Below are positions 1-9,238 of a stretch of DNA of 64,000 nucleotides, one piece after another. A program made the position numbers and the translations under genes. Position 1 is the stretch's first letter; the number at the start of each line of letters is the position of its first letter. Location of the stretch: NCBI RefSeq assembly GCF_017115165.1, contig NZ_JABXKF010000019.1:18028-82027 (forward strand), in the 5' to 3' direction. The stretch is from Nostoc sp. LPT (lineage in GTDB: Bacteria; Cyanobacteriota; Cyanobacteriia; Cyanobacteriales; Nostocaceae). Below the pieces are notes generated by a model. It searched no databases and was not told the origin of the DNA. It saw only the letters and a program-made list of their open reading frames with translations.

Positions 1-360
1 AACTCACTGCGAAACCTCAACAGCAAATCAGATGGCGTCGAACTACTCACGCTAACTGCCTGTGAAACCGCAGTTGGGGACGATCGTGCCACACTAGGAT
101 TAGCTGGAGTTGCATTGCAAGTTGGGGTTAAAAGTGCGATCGCATCTTTGTGGAGTGTTACCGATCAATCGACATCCGAACTAGTGAAAACATTTTACGC
201 CAACTATCGCAACACTGGCATGAGTATTGCAGAGGCTTTGCAAACGGCTCAAATCAGAATGATTCATGCTAAGAAATTACCGCCATCTGAAGGTGTCAAT
301 ATTATGTACGATCATCCTGCATATTGGGCACCAATGGTTGCGATCGGTAATTGGCTTTGA
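1..360 (+). CDS. CHAT-domain protein, C-terminal part (5' end outside window)
   Basis: The reading frame is open from base 1 to the TGA at 358-360, giving the last 119 residues. The segment LTACETAVGD carries the cysteine of the caspase-like CHAT peptidase fold, and the following ASLWSVTDQSTSELVKTFY and HPAYWAPMVAIGNW are the usual end of CHAT domains in cyanobacterial TPR-CHAT proteins. The catalytic histidine lies upstream of this part and is outside the window. In such proteins CHAT is normally the C-terminal effector after TPR repeats, so a TPR array upstream is expected but cannot be seen. The peptidase role is family knowledge; the substrate is unknown. Confidence 0.85.
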   Translation, partial: NSLRNLNSKSDGVELLTLTACETAVGDDRATLGLAGVALQVGVKSAIASLWSVTDQSTSELVKTFYANYRNTGMSIAEALQTAQIRMIHAKKLPPSEGVNIMYDHPAYWAPMVAIGNWL

Positions 361-378
361 ATTCCGGTAAATTACCAT

Positions 379-402
379 AGGGACGCATAAGTATGCGTCC
401 CT
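379..402. terminator. Perfect hairpin between convergent genes
   Basis: An 11-bp perfect inverted repeat (AGGGACGCATA / TATGCGTCCCT) lies between the ends of the CHAT gene and the convergent porin gene. Placement suggests a bidirectional terminator, but neither side has a good T-run, and similar hairpins are scattered repeats in cyanobacteria. Confidence 0.45.
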
Positions 403-423
403 AAAGCAAATTGCTGTAAACCT

Positions 424-2205
424 TTAGAAGGTGAAAGTTGTTCTCAGCGTACCGATAATTGCATCATCGTTATTGCTGTTTTGACCAGGAGAGGTCAACC
501 AGATTACACCAGGGGTGATTGAGATGTTATCTGACACGCGATATTTGTAAAAGCCTTCAAAGTGATAAGGTATATCATTACCAGTACCAGCAAAAACTCC
601 TCCTCGATTACGGGCATAAGGTTCTGCACCAGCAAAAATACCTAAAACGTTACCCTTTTTACCAAGGTCAGGTAAGGCTACCCCAAGACCGTAGCTCCAA
701 GCTTCATAATCATCATCAGCACCAACGCCTGTGACATCGTGGTAAGAAATGAAGCCACTAATTGACAGTTTGTCACTGGGTCTGAAAGCTGCCGATACAC
801 CATAGGAATTACTGGAAGATGCGTTTAGGAGGGTGTTAGCTTGATTAGTACCTACGACGCGGATAGTGCCTGGATTACCACTACCTCCATCAAATAAACC
901 GATACTTCCACCACCATTATAACCGTGAACGTAGGTAGCACCTATAGATAAGCGATCGCCAACACTAAAGTTCAACTGTCCAAGAGCTGCATAGTTACCC
1001 TCTAACAAACCTTGATTTGGCCCAGGATCATTAGCATTTGACGCCAAGTAGCCTATAGTCAATGAAGGTTTGAAAAAACTGCCACTACTACCAAAGGGTA
1101 AAGTCAGTGCTGCACCTGCACCACCACCAATGCGATAAATTGGACTTTCAGAAGCAAAGGTAGACAAGGCACCATTACCACCATCAAAATCCTCAAAGTA
1201 AGGGTTGTTAGTGGGCACATAATCGCTATGAATACCTCCGGTGCCCGCAAAGTAAACTTGGGCTGGCCCGATGGGTACGTAATACGCTAGCCAGTCGATA
1301 ATCACACCGTTGTTACCAGTGCTGCCGATTTGAAATGTTTGTGTGCCTTCAGTAGTATTGATCGCAATGCCATCATTCCCTACTTGAGTAAAGGCTAGTG
1401 CATTACCGGCTGCAAGACGGGTGTGTAAAACGTCTTTACCTGTGAAGCTGGTTTGTAAATCTAAACGTACCCTATCCTGGAAGACAGTATTGTTCGCATC
1501 GCCAGTAATATTGCCAAAAATATCACTAACAGCAAAAATAGCTTCACCCACCAATTTTGTGGTAGTGGAAAACTGATTGGCTTCTAGTTCAGCAGTCCGT
1601 GCTTCTAGAGAATCTACTCGACCACGTAGAGTTGCCAGTTCTGCCGAGAATTCCTCTTGCAAACGCTGGAGAGTCGCCAAATCCTGTTTTGTCACCAAAT
1701 CAGCAGTTGCTGTCGCAATCAGTTCATTAACTCGATCTAAACAAGCATTCAAACCTGCGGCAAACTCATAACGAGTCAGTGCCCGATTACCACGGTAAGT
1801 AGAATTTGGGTATCCAGCAATACAACCGTAGCGCTCAACCAGGGATTGCAAAGCTTGGAATGCCCAATCAGTCGGCTGTACATCAGAAAATTGAGAAACT
1901 GATGTGACTTGAGACAGTGAATTCTGATTTTTGCCTTCGCTGCTGTAGCGATTAACCTCTTCTAAAACCTTATTTTCATCAGTCTTTTGGGCAACCAATT
2001 GCTGATTAACTTTTGGTTGCTCTGTTTGAATGAATATTGAAGCATTAGCAGCTATTGGTGCTTCTGTCTGAGCAGCTTTTGGCTTTGTATCTTCAGAATA
2101 ACTTGCTACTTCAGCAGCAGCCATAGCCTTAGCGCAAACCAACACCGTCACTCCCAAAACTACTGGACTTAGTACCAGAGTTTTCCACAATAATATATGA
2201 GACAT
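424..2205 (-). CDS. SLH-domain porin of the cyanobacterial OprB/iron-uptake porin type
   Basis: About 593 residues. The ATG at 2205 is preferred over an in-frame upstream ATG at 2250 because GAAAGGA sits just before it and the protein then starts directly with a signal peptide (hydrophobic stretch ending at AMA-AAEV). Around residues 105-175 lies one SLH domain (DVQPTDWAFQALQSLVERYG, then TRYEFAAGLNACLDRV), which anchors the porin to peptidoglycan-linked polymer. A coiled-coil (TLQRLQEEFSAELATLRGRV) follows, then a long Gly/Asn-rich beta-barrel ending in an aromatic residue (TTFTF), the usual outer-membrane barrel signal. Homologues are annotated as carbohydrate-selective or iron-uptake porins; the sequence alone does not decide the substrate. 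The gene is monocistronic. Confidence 0.88.
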   Translation of the reverse strand: MSHILLWKTLVLSPVVLGVTVLVCAKAMAAAEVASYSEDTKPKAAQTEAPIAANASIFIQTEQPKVNQQLVAQKTDENKVLEEVNRYSSEGKNQNSLSQVTSVSQFSDVQPTDWAFQALQSLVERYGCIAGYPNSTYRGNRALTRYEFAAGLNACLDRVNELIATATADLVTKQDLATLQRLQEEFSAELATLRGRVDSLEARTAELEANQFSTTTKLVGEAIFAVSDIFGNITGDANNTVFQDRVRLDLQTSFTGKDVLHTRLAAGNALAFTQVGNDGIAINTTEGTQTFQIGSTGNNGVIIDWLAYYVPIGPAQVYFAGTGGIHSDYVPTNNPYFEDFDGGNGALSTFASESPIYRIGGGAGAALTLPFGSSGSFFKPSLTIGYLASNANDPGPNQGLLEGNYAALGQLNFSVGDRLSIGATYVHGYNGGGSIGLFDGGSGNPGTIRVVGTNQANTLLNASSSNSYGVSAAFRPSDKLSISGFISYHDVTGVGADDDYEAWSYGLGVALPDLGKKGNVLGIFAGAEPYARNRGGVFAGTGNDIPYHFEGFYKYRVSDNISITPGVIWLTSPGQNSNNDDAIIGTLRTTFTF

Positions 2206-2792
2206 TTTTATTTTCCTTTCCCAAAAAATAACCAAAATCAGTTGGTTCAAGAAAAAGAGAACAAGTAATTATTGTACTTGTTGGAAAAATCTTATCAGAT
2301 TGCTGTTAACTAAGCTATATATCTAAGAAAATTTTTACATATAAGGAATTGTCAAGTTTTGCAGATGGCTTATTTGCCAAAGGTTAAGTTTATAAAGTAA
2401 TTTCGGTCGGTTTTGTGCTATATATGGACTTTATCTTCTTGTTTTTAACCCTAGTTTTTGCTAGCTCCTTTTTATCTTTCAATTTATTCCTGAATCAAGA
2501 AAGTGCATTTATATATGGGGTTGTGATTATAAATTAGTAATTATTGATTATTAATTATTTTGAACTTCCAACCTGCTGAATGTTGGATATAAGTCAATAC
2601 CGTCAGTGAAGCCCAAAATTATTGGTAGAGACACAAAAATTATCGTCTCTACAGGTTAAAAATTAATACCAAAAATCCTTAACCCAAGGGAATTTGGATA
2701 TAAATGTTAGTTTCAAGAATCTTTAATAGTAGCCAGTTTTGTGTCAGGATAGCCACCCCAAACACATCTCCATCCTTTTTTAAGTCTTTGAT
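2206..2792. other. AT-rich intergenic region with a small hairpin
   Basis: No coding signal was seen. It must hold the porin promoter near its left end. A perfect 8-bp inverted repeat (GTAGAGAC / GTCTCTAC) at 2625-2652 resembles a dispersed cyanobacterial hairpin. The right end is downstream of pabAB and has no clear terminator. Confidence 0.5.
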
Positions 2793-5078
2793 TTAGGCAG
2801 ATAATTTTTCATAATTATCAGCAGTTGTTGCTTCTAATCCTAAAATGGGATACATATCTGGTTCAGATGTTCCGTGCATCGTCAGAAGCAGAGCGTCGAT
2901 TAAGGCTTTGGCTTTAAGCAGCGTTTCCTGAAACTCCATCTCCGGCTCAGAAAGCGCTATAATTCCACCACCGATACCAATGGAGGTTCGATCGGGAGTC
3001 AAAACAGCAGTCCGAATCACAATATTCAAATCAGCTGAACCATTCAAACCCAAAAAGCCGATCGCACCTGAATAGATTCCCCGCGCTTGTTGTTCCAAGC
3101 GATCGATAATTTGCATGGTGCGGATTTTGGGCGCACCAGTCATCGAACCTCCGGGAAATGCAGCCCGCACGCAATCCACCGCTTGTAAATCTGAACGTAA
3201 CCGCCCGCGTATCGTTGTCACCAACTGATGTACTGTTGAGTATGTTTCCACATCCATTAATTTTGGTACGTGGATGCTACCAACTTTACAGACTCGTCCC
3301 AAATCATTGCGTAACAGATCGACAATCATCAGATTTTCAGCTCGGTCTTTTTCGCTGTTGCGTAGCTTCTCACGGAGGACGAAATCGGCTTCGGGGGTTT
3401 CTCCTCGTGGTAGGGTTCCCTTAATCGGCTTAGTTTCTACCCATCCTTGGCGATCGATCCGTAGAAACCTTTCTGGAGATGAGCAGGCGATAGCTACGCT
3501 CGCCGCAGGCATCGCAATTTCACCAAAGCGCAAAAATGCAGAGTAAGGAGCTGGGTTGATTTTACGTAATGTGCGATAGAACGTCAATGGGTCGGGGGTT
3601 GCATCGGTGTAAAGTTGATTTGTCAGGCAAACTTGATAAGTTTCCCCTTCGTGAATTTCGTCCAAGCATTGCTGAATATCTTGAATGTAATTTTGGTAAG
3701 TACGACTCAAACGGAACTTAACAGGCTGACAATTTTCTTGGGGTACAAGAGCAAAAAGAGAATCGAGAGTTTCGAGTTGTTGTTGGATAGTATCAAACCA
3801 AGTTTCTACTTGTTCTGTTTGTCCTTTTTTGATTAATTGCAGCAAATAAAGACACTGTTCTTGATGATCGATCGCAATCATGCGATCGGCAAGTAAAAAA
3901 ATTGCATCAGGTAATGGTGAAGAATGCACCAATAAAGATCCACACTCCGCCTTAAGTTCATAGCCAAAATAGCCAACAAATCCGCAGTTAAAATCAAAAG
4001 GTAACTCATCAGATTGACAAGATCGGCAGTCTATTTCCCGCTTCAAATACTCAAAAATACTTTCGGTGCGATGAATCACGGTATCTGACTGTGCGATCGT
4101 GAGTTCTTGGGTTTGGGTATGATATCGCACCAATAGACTGTTTGCTCCGCTGCCATCACCCATAAACGAGAAGCGAGATAGACCAAGTTCTACACGACTG
4201 CTATCTAGCCAAAAAGCGTTTGCTGCATCCCCAAACAACTGTACAAATATTTGTTCTGTATTTGGGCAGATATCTAACTTGCGTGTATACAATTTAAACT
4301 TCTCTTTCTGTTCTTGGCGGGGTCGATCCATAACAGGATTAATAGATCCATATCCAATCCAATATTGCTTTTGTGGACTTCTTGATGCCAAGAGGTTTTC
4401 AAGCCCTGCCCCTTGTCGGTGTCTCCCCCTCCTGCCTCCTGCCGACGCTGGCAGACTCGCTAACGCTGCGCTATCCTGCCTCCTTGACGATTTCTCTGTA
4501 AATTTCAGCGTAATATCTCGAAAGTTTGCTATTAATCTTTGCCCATATTCTGTACAGATAGACTCTGGATGAAACTGCACGCCCCAAAAAGGTAGATGGC
4601 GATGACGCAATCCCATCACCAGTCCTTCTTCAGTCCAAGCAATTTTTTCTAGACACTCAGGTAGTTCATTAGCAACTAACAACGAGTGATAACGCACCAC
4701 AGAAAAATTACTAGGAATACCTTGAAATAATTCCGAATTATTATGATAAATTTTACTGAGTCTACCGTGTCGAACTTCCGGTGCATGAATCACTCTTGCA
4801 CCATGTAGGTAGCCAAGTCCTTGATGCCCCAGACAGACTCCCAGCAAGGGCACATCCACATTCTCAATTATCTGTCGGCAGACTCCAAAATCTTCTGACC
4901 TTTCTGGACGACCGGGGCCAGGTGAAATCACAATGTTGTCAAATGCAATTTCTTTCAATTCATCCCAGTTAAGGCGATCGTTATAAATTACCAGAGGTAG
5001 TTCCCCATTTACCTCGGCAATCATCTGATAAAGATTAAAGGTATAAGAGTCATAGTTATCAATAATTAATGTTTGCAT
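2793..5078 (-). CDS. pabAB: Fused aminodeoxychorismate synthase (PabA glutaminase + PabB)
   Basis: 761 residues. The N-terminal class I glutamine amidotransferase has ISPGPGRP, the nucleophile motif GVCLGHQ (Cys about 82) and the His-Glu pair in QFHPES (about 170). The C-terminal chorismate-binding domain has SSPERFLRID, the PIKGT motif whose lysine is typical of PabB rather than TrpE, MIVDLLRNDLGR and FPGGSMTGAPK. The enzyme makes 4-amino-4-deoxychorismate from chorismate and glutamine for folate. Two stretches look foreign: a low-complexity linker (residues about 197-228) and eight extra residues MPAASVAI inside PabB, both encoded by repeat-like DNA. No neighbour belongs to the pathway. A stand-alone PabC lyase would be encoded elsewhere. 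Confidence 0.92.
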   Translation of the reverse strand: MQTLIIDNYDSYTFNLYQMIAEVNGELPLVIYNDRLNWDELKEIAFDNIVISPGPGRPERSEDFGVCRQIIENVDVPLLGVCLGHQGLGYLHGARVIHAPEVRHGRLSKIYHNNSELFQGIPSNFSVVRYHSLLVANELPECLEKIAWTEEGLVMGLRHRHLPFWGVQFHPESICTEYGQRLIANFRDITLKFTEKSSRRQDSAALASLPASAGGRRGRHRQGAGLENLLASRSPQKQYWIGYGSINPVMDRPRQEQKEKFKLYTRKLDICPNTEQIFVQLFGDAANAFWLDSSRVELGLSRFSFMGDGSGANSLLVRYHTQTQELTIAQSDTVIHRTESIFEYLKREIDCRSCQSDELPFDFNCGFVGYFGYELKAECGSLLVHSSPLPDAIFLLADRMIAIDHQEQCLYLLQLIKKGQTEQVETWFDTIQQQLETLDSLFALVPQENCQPVKFRLSRTYQNYIQDIQQCLDEIHEGETYQVCLTNQLYTDATPDPLTFYRTLRKINPAPYSAFLRFGEIAMPAASVAIACSSPERFLRIDRQGWVETKPIKGTLPRGETPEADFVLREKLRNSEKDRAENLMIVDLLRNDLGRVCKVGSIHVPKLMDVETYSTVHQLVTTIRGRLRSDLQAVDCVRAAFPGGSMTGAPKIRTMQIIDRLEQQARGIYSGAIGFLGLNGSADLNIVIRTAVLTPDRTSIGIGGGIIALSEPEMEFQETLLKAKALIDALLLTMHGTSEPDMYPILGLEATTADNYEKLSA
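3487..3515. repeat. Palindromic repeat inserted in frame in pabAB
   Basis: GCGATAGCTACGCTCGCC followed by GCAGGCATCGC belongs to a GCGAT...ATCGC palindrome family also seen at 5920-5954 and 53600-53632. It adds about eight codons (MPAASVAI) between GEIA and CSSPERF, where the chorismate-binding family is normally continuous. Confidence 0.7.
4390..4492. repeat. Repeat-derived linker between PabA and PabB
   Basis: The DNA is rich in CTGCC/CCTCC blocks with a GCAGACTCGCTAACGCTGCG core, unlike the flanking gene. It translates in frame as a Ser/Ala/Gly/Arg-rich stretch (SAALASLPASAGGRRGRH and onward) in the interdomain linker. Limits are approximate. Confidence 0.55.
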
Positions 5079-5388
5079 ACATACTTAATTAACGACTGTA
5101 TAGAACATTTTTGCAATTAGAATAGCACCTAGATAATTTATCTGCTATTTTAAATTTTTCTGTTCTATCTTTGTTAATAAGTTATGTTGTCATACACTTT
5201 GCAGTTCTTGATTTTGGTTAAGCTTGTCCTTACTGCCTATAAAGTATCCTAGCATAAGGTATTTCCAACAAATAAATTATCTAATCTTGTAGGGTGGGCA
5301 GTATTCGACTCAGCGCTCACGTCGAAGTCCTGCTCACCCTGAATATGGGACGGGTAAGAACACCCATATCACAAGAAAATTTGCGATA

Positions 5389-5409
5389 TTTTTTTATTTG
5401 GAAGTCCCT
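5389..5409 (+). repeat. 21-bp dispersed repeat, copy 1 of 3
   Basis: Seven T residues followed by ATTTGGAAGTCCCT. The same 21 bases occur at 50378-50398 and 62480-62500. The reverse complement starts AGGGACTTCCAAAT, resembling an insertion-sequence terminus, but no transposase is nearby. Confidence 0.75.
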
Positions 5410-5643
5410 AAGTCTCGAAAGAATATGTCTAAGTACAGCTAACGCTGAAGTTCGTAGCGAATGGACTAAAACAAACTTTGTGCTCCTCTGCGCTATACTT
5501 TGCGTCCCTCTGCGTTTAAACTCAAACCCTCAATTGGTCAAGAATTTACGAAACTGTGTACTAAGAGAATTTACCTGGATGAAGAATCGTAAGTTCTTAT
5601 AGATGTGCGATCGCATCAAATGCAGTTTCTTCTCTTGAATGTT

Positions 5644-5674
5644 GCCGCGATACTTCTACTGCAAGTGTCGCGGC
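5644..5674. repeat. Hairpin with 12-bp stem
   Basis: GCCGCGATACTT pairs with AAGTGTCGCGGC (one G-T wobble) across a 7-nt loop. There is no T-run and no adjacent gene, so it is treated as a repeat-type palindrome. Confidence 0.5.
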
Positions 5675-5743
5675 TTGTAAATGCTGACTTATCATTGTTG
5701 CCTGTTAGACTTATACCTCTTTCAGTATTTTTTCTTAGTCTTG

Positions 5744-5769
5744 TTCAAAAATCAAATAGGAGTCCTATA
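5744..5769 (+). repeat. 26-bp dispersed repeat, copy 1 of 2
   Basis: TTCAAAAATCAAATA followed by GGAGTCCTATA. A one-mismatch copy lies at 50199-50224. At both sites it is within 400 bp of the 21-bp ...GGAAGTCCCT repeat, suggesting two ends of related mobile-element relics. Confidence 0.6.
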
Positions 5770-5891
5770 TTTAACGTAGTTATTACATAAAGGTATGTTT
5801 AAGCGACCTTAAGCAGAATTTCGTATTTCACTTCCACCTGGAACTTACACTAAAAGTGAAATAAATGCTCGTATTTTGAGAGCAGATCGCT

Positions 5892-5954
5892 AAATTGGGC
5901 AAATTCGATGCCCAATTTAGCGTTCGCGTAGGCGCAGCCCGCCGTAGGCATCGC
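5892..5954. repeat. Hairpin plus GCGAT-type palindromic repeat
   Basis: AAATTGGGC / GCCCAATTT (5892-5918, 9-bp stem) is directly followed by GCGTTCGCGTAGGCGCAGCC and CGCCGTAGGCATCGC (5920-5954), the palindrome family that is also inside pabAB. Confidence 0.6.
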
Positions 5955-6057
5955 CTCAATAAGCTTCTCAGGACAATCACATCGGAACGCGTTATTTCTT
6001 TAACTTCTTATGACTTTATTCTCGAAGCTCTTTTCTATGCAGCTTCAATGTAAATTG

Positions 6058-6237
6058 ATATTACGACAAATCATTTTTGAGAAGTATGAAATTGGAACTC
6101 CGATGCCAGCAGTTTCACAAATGGGTTTAGGATTGGCTTTCTGTAAAATTGCGATCAAAGCACATTCCGGTACAATTACTATCGAAGATAATTATCCAAA
6201 TGGTAGTATCTTCACTGTATTACTCAAAAATGAATAA
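6058..6237 (+). pseudogene. Histidine kinase ATPase-domain fragment
   Basis: About 55 residues match only the end of a cyanobacterial sensor kinase: FEKYEIGTPMPAVSQ (the segment before the G2 box), MGLGLAFCKIAIKAHSGTI (G2 box and following helix) and NGSIFTVLL (last strand). The H, N and G1 boxes are missing, and the 16-20 residues before this segment do not resemble a kinase. It is a 3' remnant of a deleted gene and is unlikely to be functional. Confidence 0.7.
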
Positions 6238-6257
6238 TTAACTCTAAGTTACTGCAT

Positions 6258-8066
6258 TTAGGAATTACAGTATGCCCGTTCTGCTAATGTAACATCTAGC
6301 ACAAATGGATTGTCATTACCCTGAAATCTAGCGATCGCACGATTCCGTTCTATTTCAGTAGGATCGGGTAGGTCTTGCTGATTCCATTTACACAAAGTCT
6401 GACGCTGATTCTGAAAGTAATTTGGGTCTACTGTCTCAGCTTGTTGTCGATAAATAGTGTAAAAGTAGAAAATTGCCCTGGCTATATCGCCTTTTACTTT
6501 CTCTCTCGGCTCAAATTTAGAAGATCCTAATTCGCTAAACTCATCAATTTCACTACTAGGAATTGTAGATTGAATAGTATCATTTATATACCATTTATTA
6601 GTAGTTGTGTCAACTATATCGTCAAAAGGTTTATTACCTCGCTCACTATTAATATCTTCTCGTGCAGGAAATAGATGGTGAAGGTCACTTCGGGCATTAC
6701 CTTTGTCAGCACCTTTACTTTGCGGCCAAACATGTTCAGTATTCAGTCCTAATTGATCAGCTTCCTGACTAGGATCGCCATTACGAATTAAACGAATTTG
6801 GTAACTGGCATAGATATCTGTCACAATACCTGCTTGGTTGTCAATAACTCCAAACATTTCATCTCTGGCGCGATCGTAATTCAAAGTTTTGCTAGGTGTA
6901 TACTCCTTAGCTAGTTCGTCAACTAAAGCAACTTTAGATAATTGAGGCAATATAATCGCAGAATCACTTACGGGAGTGGGAATGGGTTGGACAACCGGAG
7001 GGATGGTGTCAGAGGTGGACTCGTTAACAGGTAATGTAAACGCTGCAATTACAGGATCGTGGTCGCTGACAGGCTTACTAAAGCCAACATTGACATGCAC
7101 AATGTCAATTTCTGGTTGAGCAACACGGGAAAGATTTTCACTGACTAACAAATGGTCAATAAGTTCAGGATTTCCACGAAATTTAAAACTAAAGCGATCG
7201 CCAACAGGTAAACGATCTGTTAGATTTTCAAGAATGTTACCCTTCAAGGTCTTCAGAGTTAGGGAATCTGGTAAATCGTTTAAATCACCCAGTACAATTA
7301 CTTTGGCTTGTGGATCAACTTGTAGTAGTTGCGCCACGAATTCATTCACGATTTCGGCTTGTTTCACTCGTTTTAGATCGCTGGGAGAACCTCCAAGCTT
7401 GGAAACAAAGTGATTAGCAATGATAAACAGTTTTTGATCGTTAAAAATAAATTCTGCTACAAGTGGCTTACGGCTTTCATCGAAAGCAGGATTGGTGGGG
7501 TCAATCCGACCTGGATTCAGCGAGAGATCGAAACCATTTTTACCTTGATTAATAGCTACAGCATCTAATGAACCGCCTTTTTGGGACAGTTTTGCTAGAG
7601 TTATCCGGCTGGGTTGAAACAAGAAACCGACACGAATATTGCCTCCAGGTTCTCCACCATCTCGATCGTCGCTAGGCGGGATATCAACAAATTCGTATGC
7701 TGGACTACCAATATTTTTGAGTGCATCAATCAGTTTTTGGTAAGTCTGGTTTGCATTCACAACGTTATCATTGGTTGGCCCGTTGTTATCTTGAATTTCA
7801 ATTAAACTAATGACATCTGGTGCGTTCAAATTATTGCCAATAATTTTGGCAATATTATCAAAGCGTCGATCTTTTAGGTCTAAATTCTCGACATTAAAGG
7901 TTGCAACAGTCAATACATTCTGTGAATTTTCTAAAGATGTTGTTTCACGTTGTGCAACTACAGGTAAAGGGGTTGGTAATTGAGCTATTGGATTAGCTTG
8001 TAGTGGACTAATCCATCCAAAGAAGATAAAAGCAATACTAAGTAGTAGCAATTTGATAAATTTCAT
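6258..8066 (-). CDS. Secreted two-domain nuclease (EEP domain + endonuclease I/EndA domain)
   Basis: About 602 residues. ATG at 8066 is chosen over the TTG at 8078 because GGAAGAG precedes it by five bases. A signal peptide (KFIKLLLLSIAFIFFGW, cut near LQA) is followed by an endonuclease/exonuclease/phosphatase domain (about 60-345) with TFNVENLD, SLIEIQD, ANHFVSKLGG, VLGDLNDLPDS and SDHDPVIAAF, holding the expected metal and catalytic residues. After a Pro/Thr linker comes an endonuclease I-like His-Me-finger domain with NTEHVWPQS and SDLHHLFPAREDIN. The order recalls ExeM-type extracellular nucleases. Likely role is degradation of external or periplasmic DNA for phosphate or nucleosides. 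It is divergent from the SGNH gene at 8251. Confidence 0.85.
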   Translation of the reverse strand: MKFIKLLLLSIAFIFFGWISPLQANPIAQLPTPLPVVAQRETTSLENSQNVLTVATFNVENLDLKDRRFDNIAKIIGNNLNAPDVISLIEIQDNNGPTNDNVVNANQTYQKLIDALKNIGSPAYEFVDIPPSDDRDGGEPGGNIRVGFLFQPSRITLAKLSQKGGSLDAVAINQGKNGFDLSLNPGRIDPTNPAFDESRKPLVAEFIFNDQKLFIIANHFVSKLGGSPSDLKRVKQAEIVNEFVAQLLQVDPQAKVIVLGDLNDLPDSLTLKTLKGNILENLTDRLPVGDRFSFKFRGNPELIDHLLVSENLSRVAQPEIDIVHVNVGFSKPVSDHDPVIAAFTLPVNESTSDTIPPVVQPIPTPVSDSAIILPQLSKVALVDELAKEYTPSKTLNYDRARDEMFGVIDNQAGIVTDIYASYQIRLIRNGDPSQEADQLGLNTEHVWPQSKGADKGNARSDLHHLFPAREDINSERGNKPFDDIVDTTTNKWYINDTIQSTIPSSEIDEFSELGSSKFEPREKVKGDIARAIFYFYTIYRQQAETVDPNYFQNQRQTLCKWNQQDLPDPTEIERNRAIARFQGNDNPFVLDVTLAERAYCNS

Positions 8067-8250
8067 TGTCTCTTCCAATGAAGGTACTTTTTAGATTAGT
8101 CTTCTTCTTAATACAGTTTAGTTAAGAAAAGTTTTAGGTTGGGTAAAATTTGCAATTTGTTGGGAAAACTTTCATATACTCATCAAGAGTCAGAACTATT
8201 TCCAAAAAAATCCCATCCAAGAATTAAGTTATACTGCAAAGGTTTCAGGG

Positions 8251-9051
8251 ATGATGAGCAATACCAAGATAATATATGTATGTTTATTCCTCTTTCTGAT
8301 AATTATCTTGTTTAAGATGTTAGGAAGGCAGATTCAGGCAAATTCATTCCCAGTAGACGAACAGCAGGCAATCAGAGTTTTATTTATTGGCAACAGCTAT
8401 ACCTATTTCAACGATCTTCCTTGGTTGACGCAACAGTTGGCTGCCTCAGCGAAAGAACCTAAAACGCTGGAAACTGAAATGGTTGTGGTTGGTGGAGCTA
8501 CACTCAAAAACCACTGGAAACGTGGTGAAGCACTCAGGCTTTTGAAAGCGAAACGCTGGGATTACGTAGTACTCCAAGAGCAAAGTACTTTACCAATTAC
8601 CAATCCCCAGGAAATGTACAAGTATGCAAGTCTGTTTGATGCCGAGATTAAGCGAGTGAATTCCCAAACAGTGTTTTACTTGACTTGGGCAAAGCAAAAT
8701 CAAACAGAAACGCAACAGATATTGACTGATGCTTACATGAGCATTGCTAAAGAACTGAAAGCTAAAGTTGCACCTGTAGGAATAGCTTGGCAAAAAATTC
8801 AGGAAGCGAATCTGAAATTAAACCTTTACAGTTCGGATCAAAGCCACCCTAGTCCGATTGGATCGTATGTAGCAGCATGTGTATTTTATACAACATTTTA
8901 TGAAAATAGTCCTGTAGGCTTGAGTCGTCGTATATACAGTAGCGATTCTAGTACTCTACAAGAAAACAACAGAATTGAGTTGGAAAGTTTAAGTGAAACG
9001 GATGCCCAAATGATTCAACAATTAGTTGAGTACATCGTCAGAAAGATATAA
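8251..9051 (+). CDS. SGNH/GDSL-like hydrolase with N-terminal membrane anchor
   Basis: 266 residues. A hydrophobic segment (IIYVCLFLFLIIILFKML) anchors or exports the protein. VLFIGNSYTYFNDLP is a block I-like motif with the nucleophile in GNSYT, VVLQEQST lies in the position of block III, and DQSHPSPIGSYVAA supplies the Asp/Ser-His pair of block V. Related proteins are usually called SGNH/GDSL hydrolase family, with esterase activity on unknown substrates. The 170-bp gap to the divergent nuclease gene must contain both promoters. The substrate is unknown. Confidence 0.75.
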   Translation: MMSNTKIIYVCLFLFLIIILFKMLGRQIQANSFPVDEQQAIRVLFIGNSYTYFNDLPWLTQQLAASAKEPKTLETEMVVVGGATLKNHWKRGEALRLLKAKRWDYVVLQEQSTLPITNPQEMYKYASLFDAEIKRVNSQTVFYLTWAKQNQTETQQILTDAYMSIAKELKAKVAPVGIAWQKIQEANLKLNLYSSDQSHPSPIGSYVAACVFYTTFYENSPVGLSRRIYSSDSSTLQENNRIELESLSETDAQMIQQLVEYIVRKI

Positions 9052-9238
9052 GAACAGCCTGTTGTGTGGTTTAAAGGATAAGAGAAAGTTTTTAGCCTGC
9101 ATTCAGACTTTTCACTTTGAAATCAACTTGGCTTTAGATAACTTAGTGAAGCTAGTGTAATCTAGCATCATTACCACGTTAGTTTTTTAGGGTAGGTGGG
9201 TAGTATAAATTACCTAAAAACTAATTTGGTATATAGCG

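Larger units (their letters stand above)
5079..6057. other. Long intergenic region with repeats and relics
   Basis: About 1 kb with no convincing gene. It contains a 21-bp repeat (5389-5409), a CTCTGCG-type repeat near 5488-5518, a 12-bp-stem hairpin (5644-5674), a second repeat (5744-5769), a hairpin (5892-5918) and a GCGAT-type palindrome (5920-5954). It ends in a histidine-kinase fragment. It reads as a decayed, repeat-filled spacer. Confidence 0.6.

Noticed and set aside
5294..5602. Open frame of 102 codons in the 5-6 kb spacer
   Set aside because: It runs through known repeat types (CTCTGCG block, the 21-bp repeat), has no ribosome site and no recognisable protein pattern.
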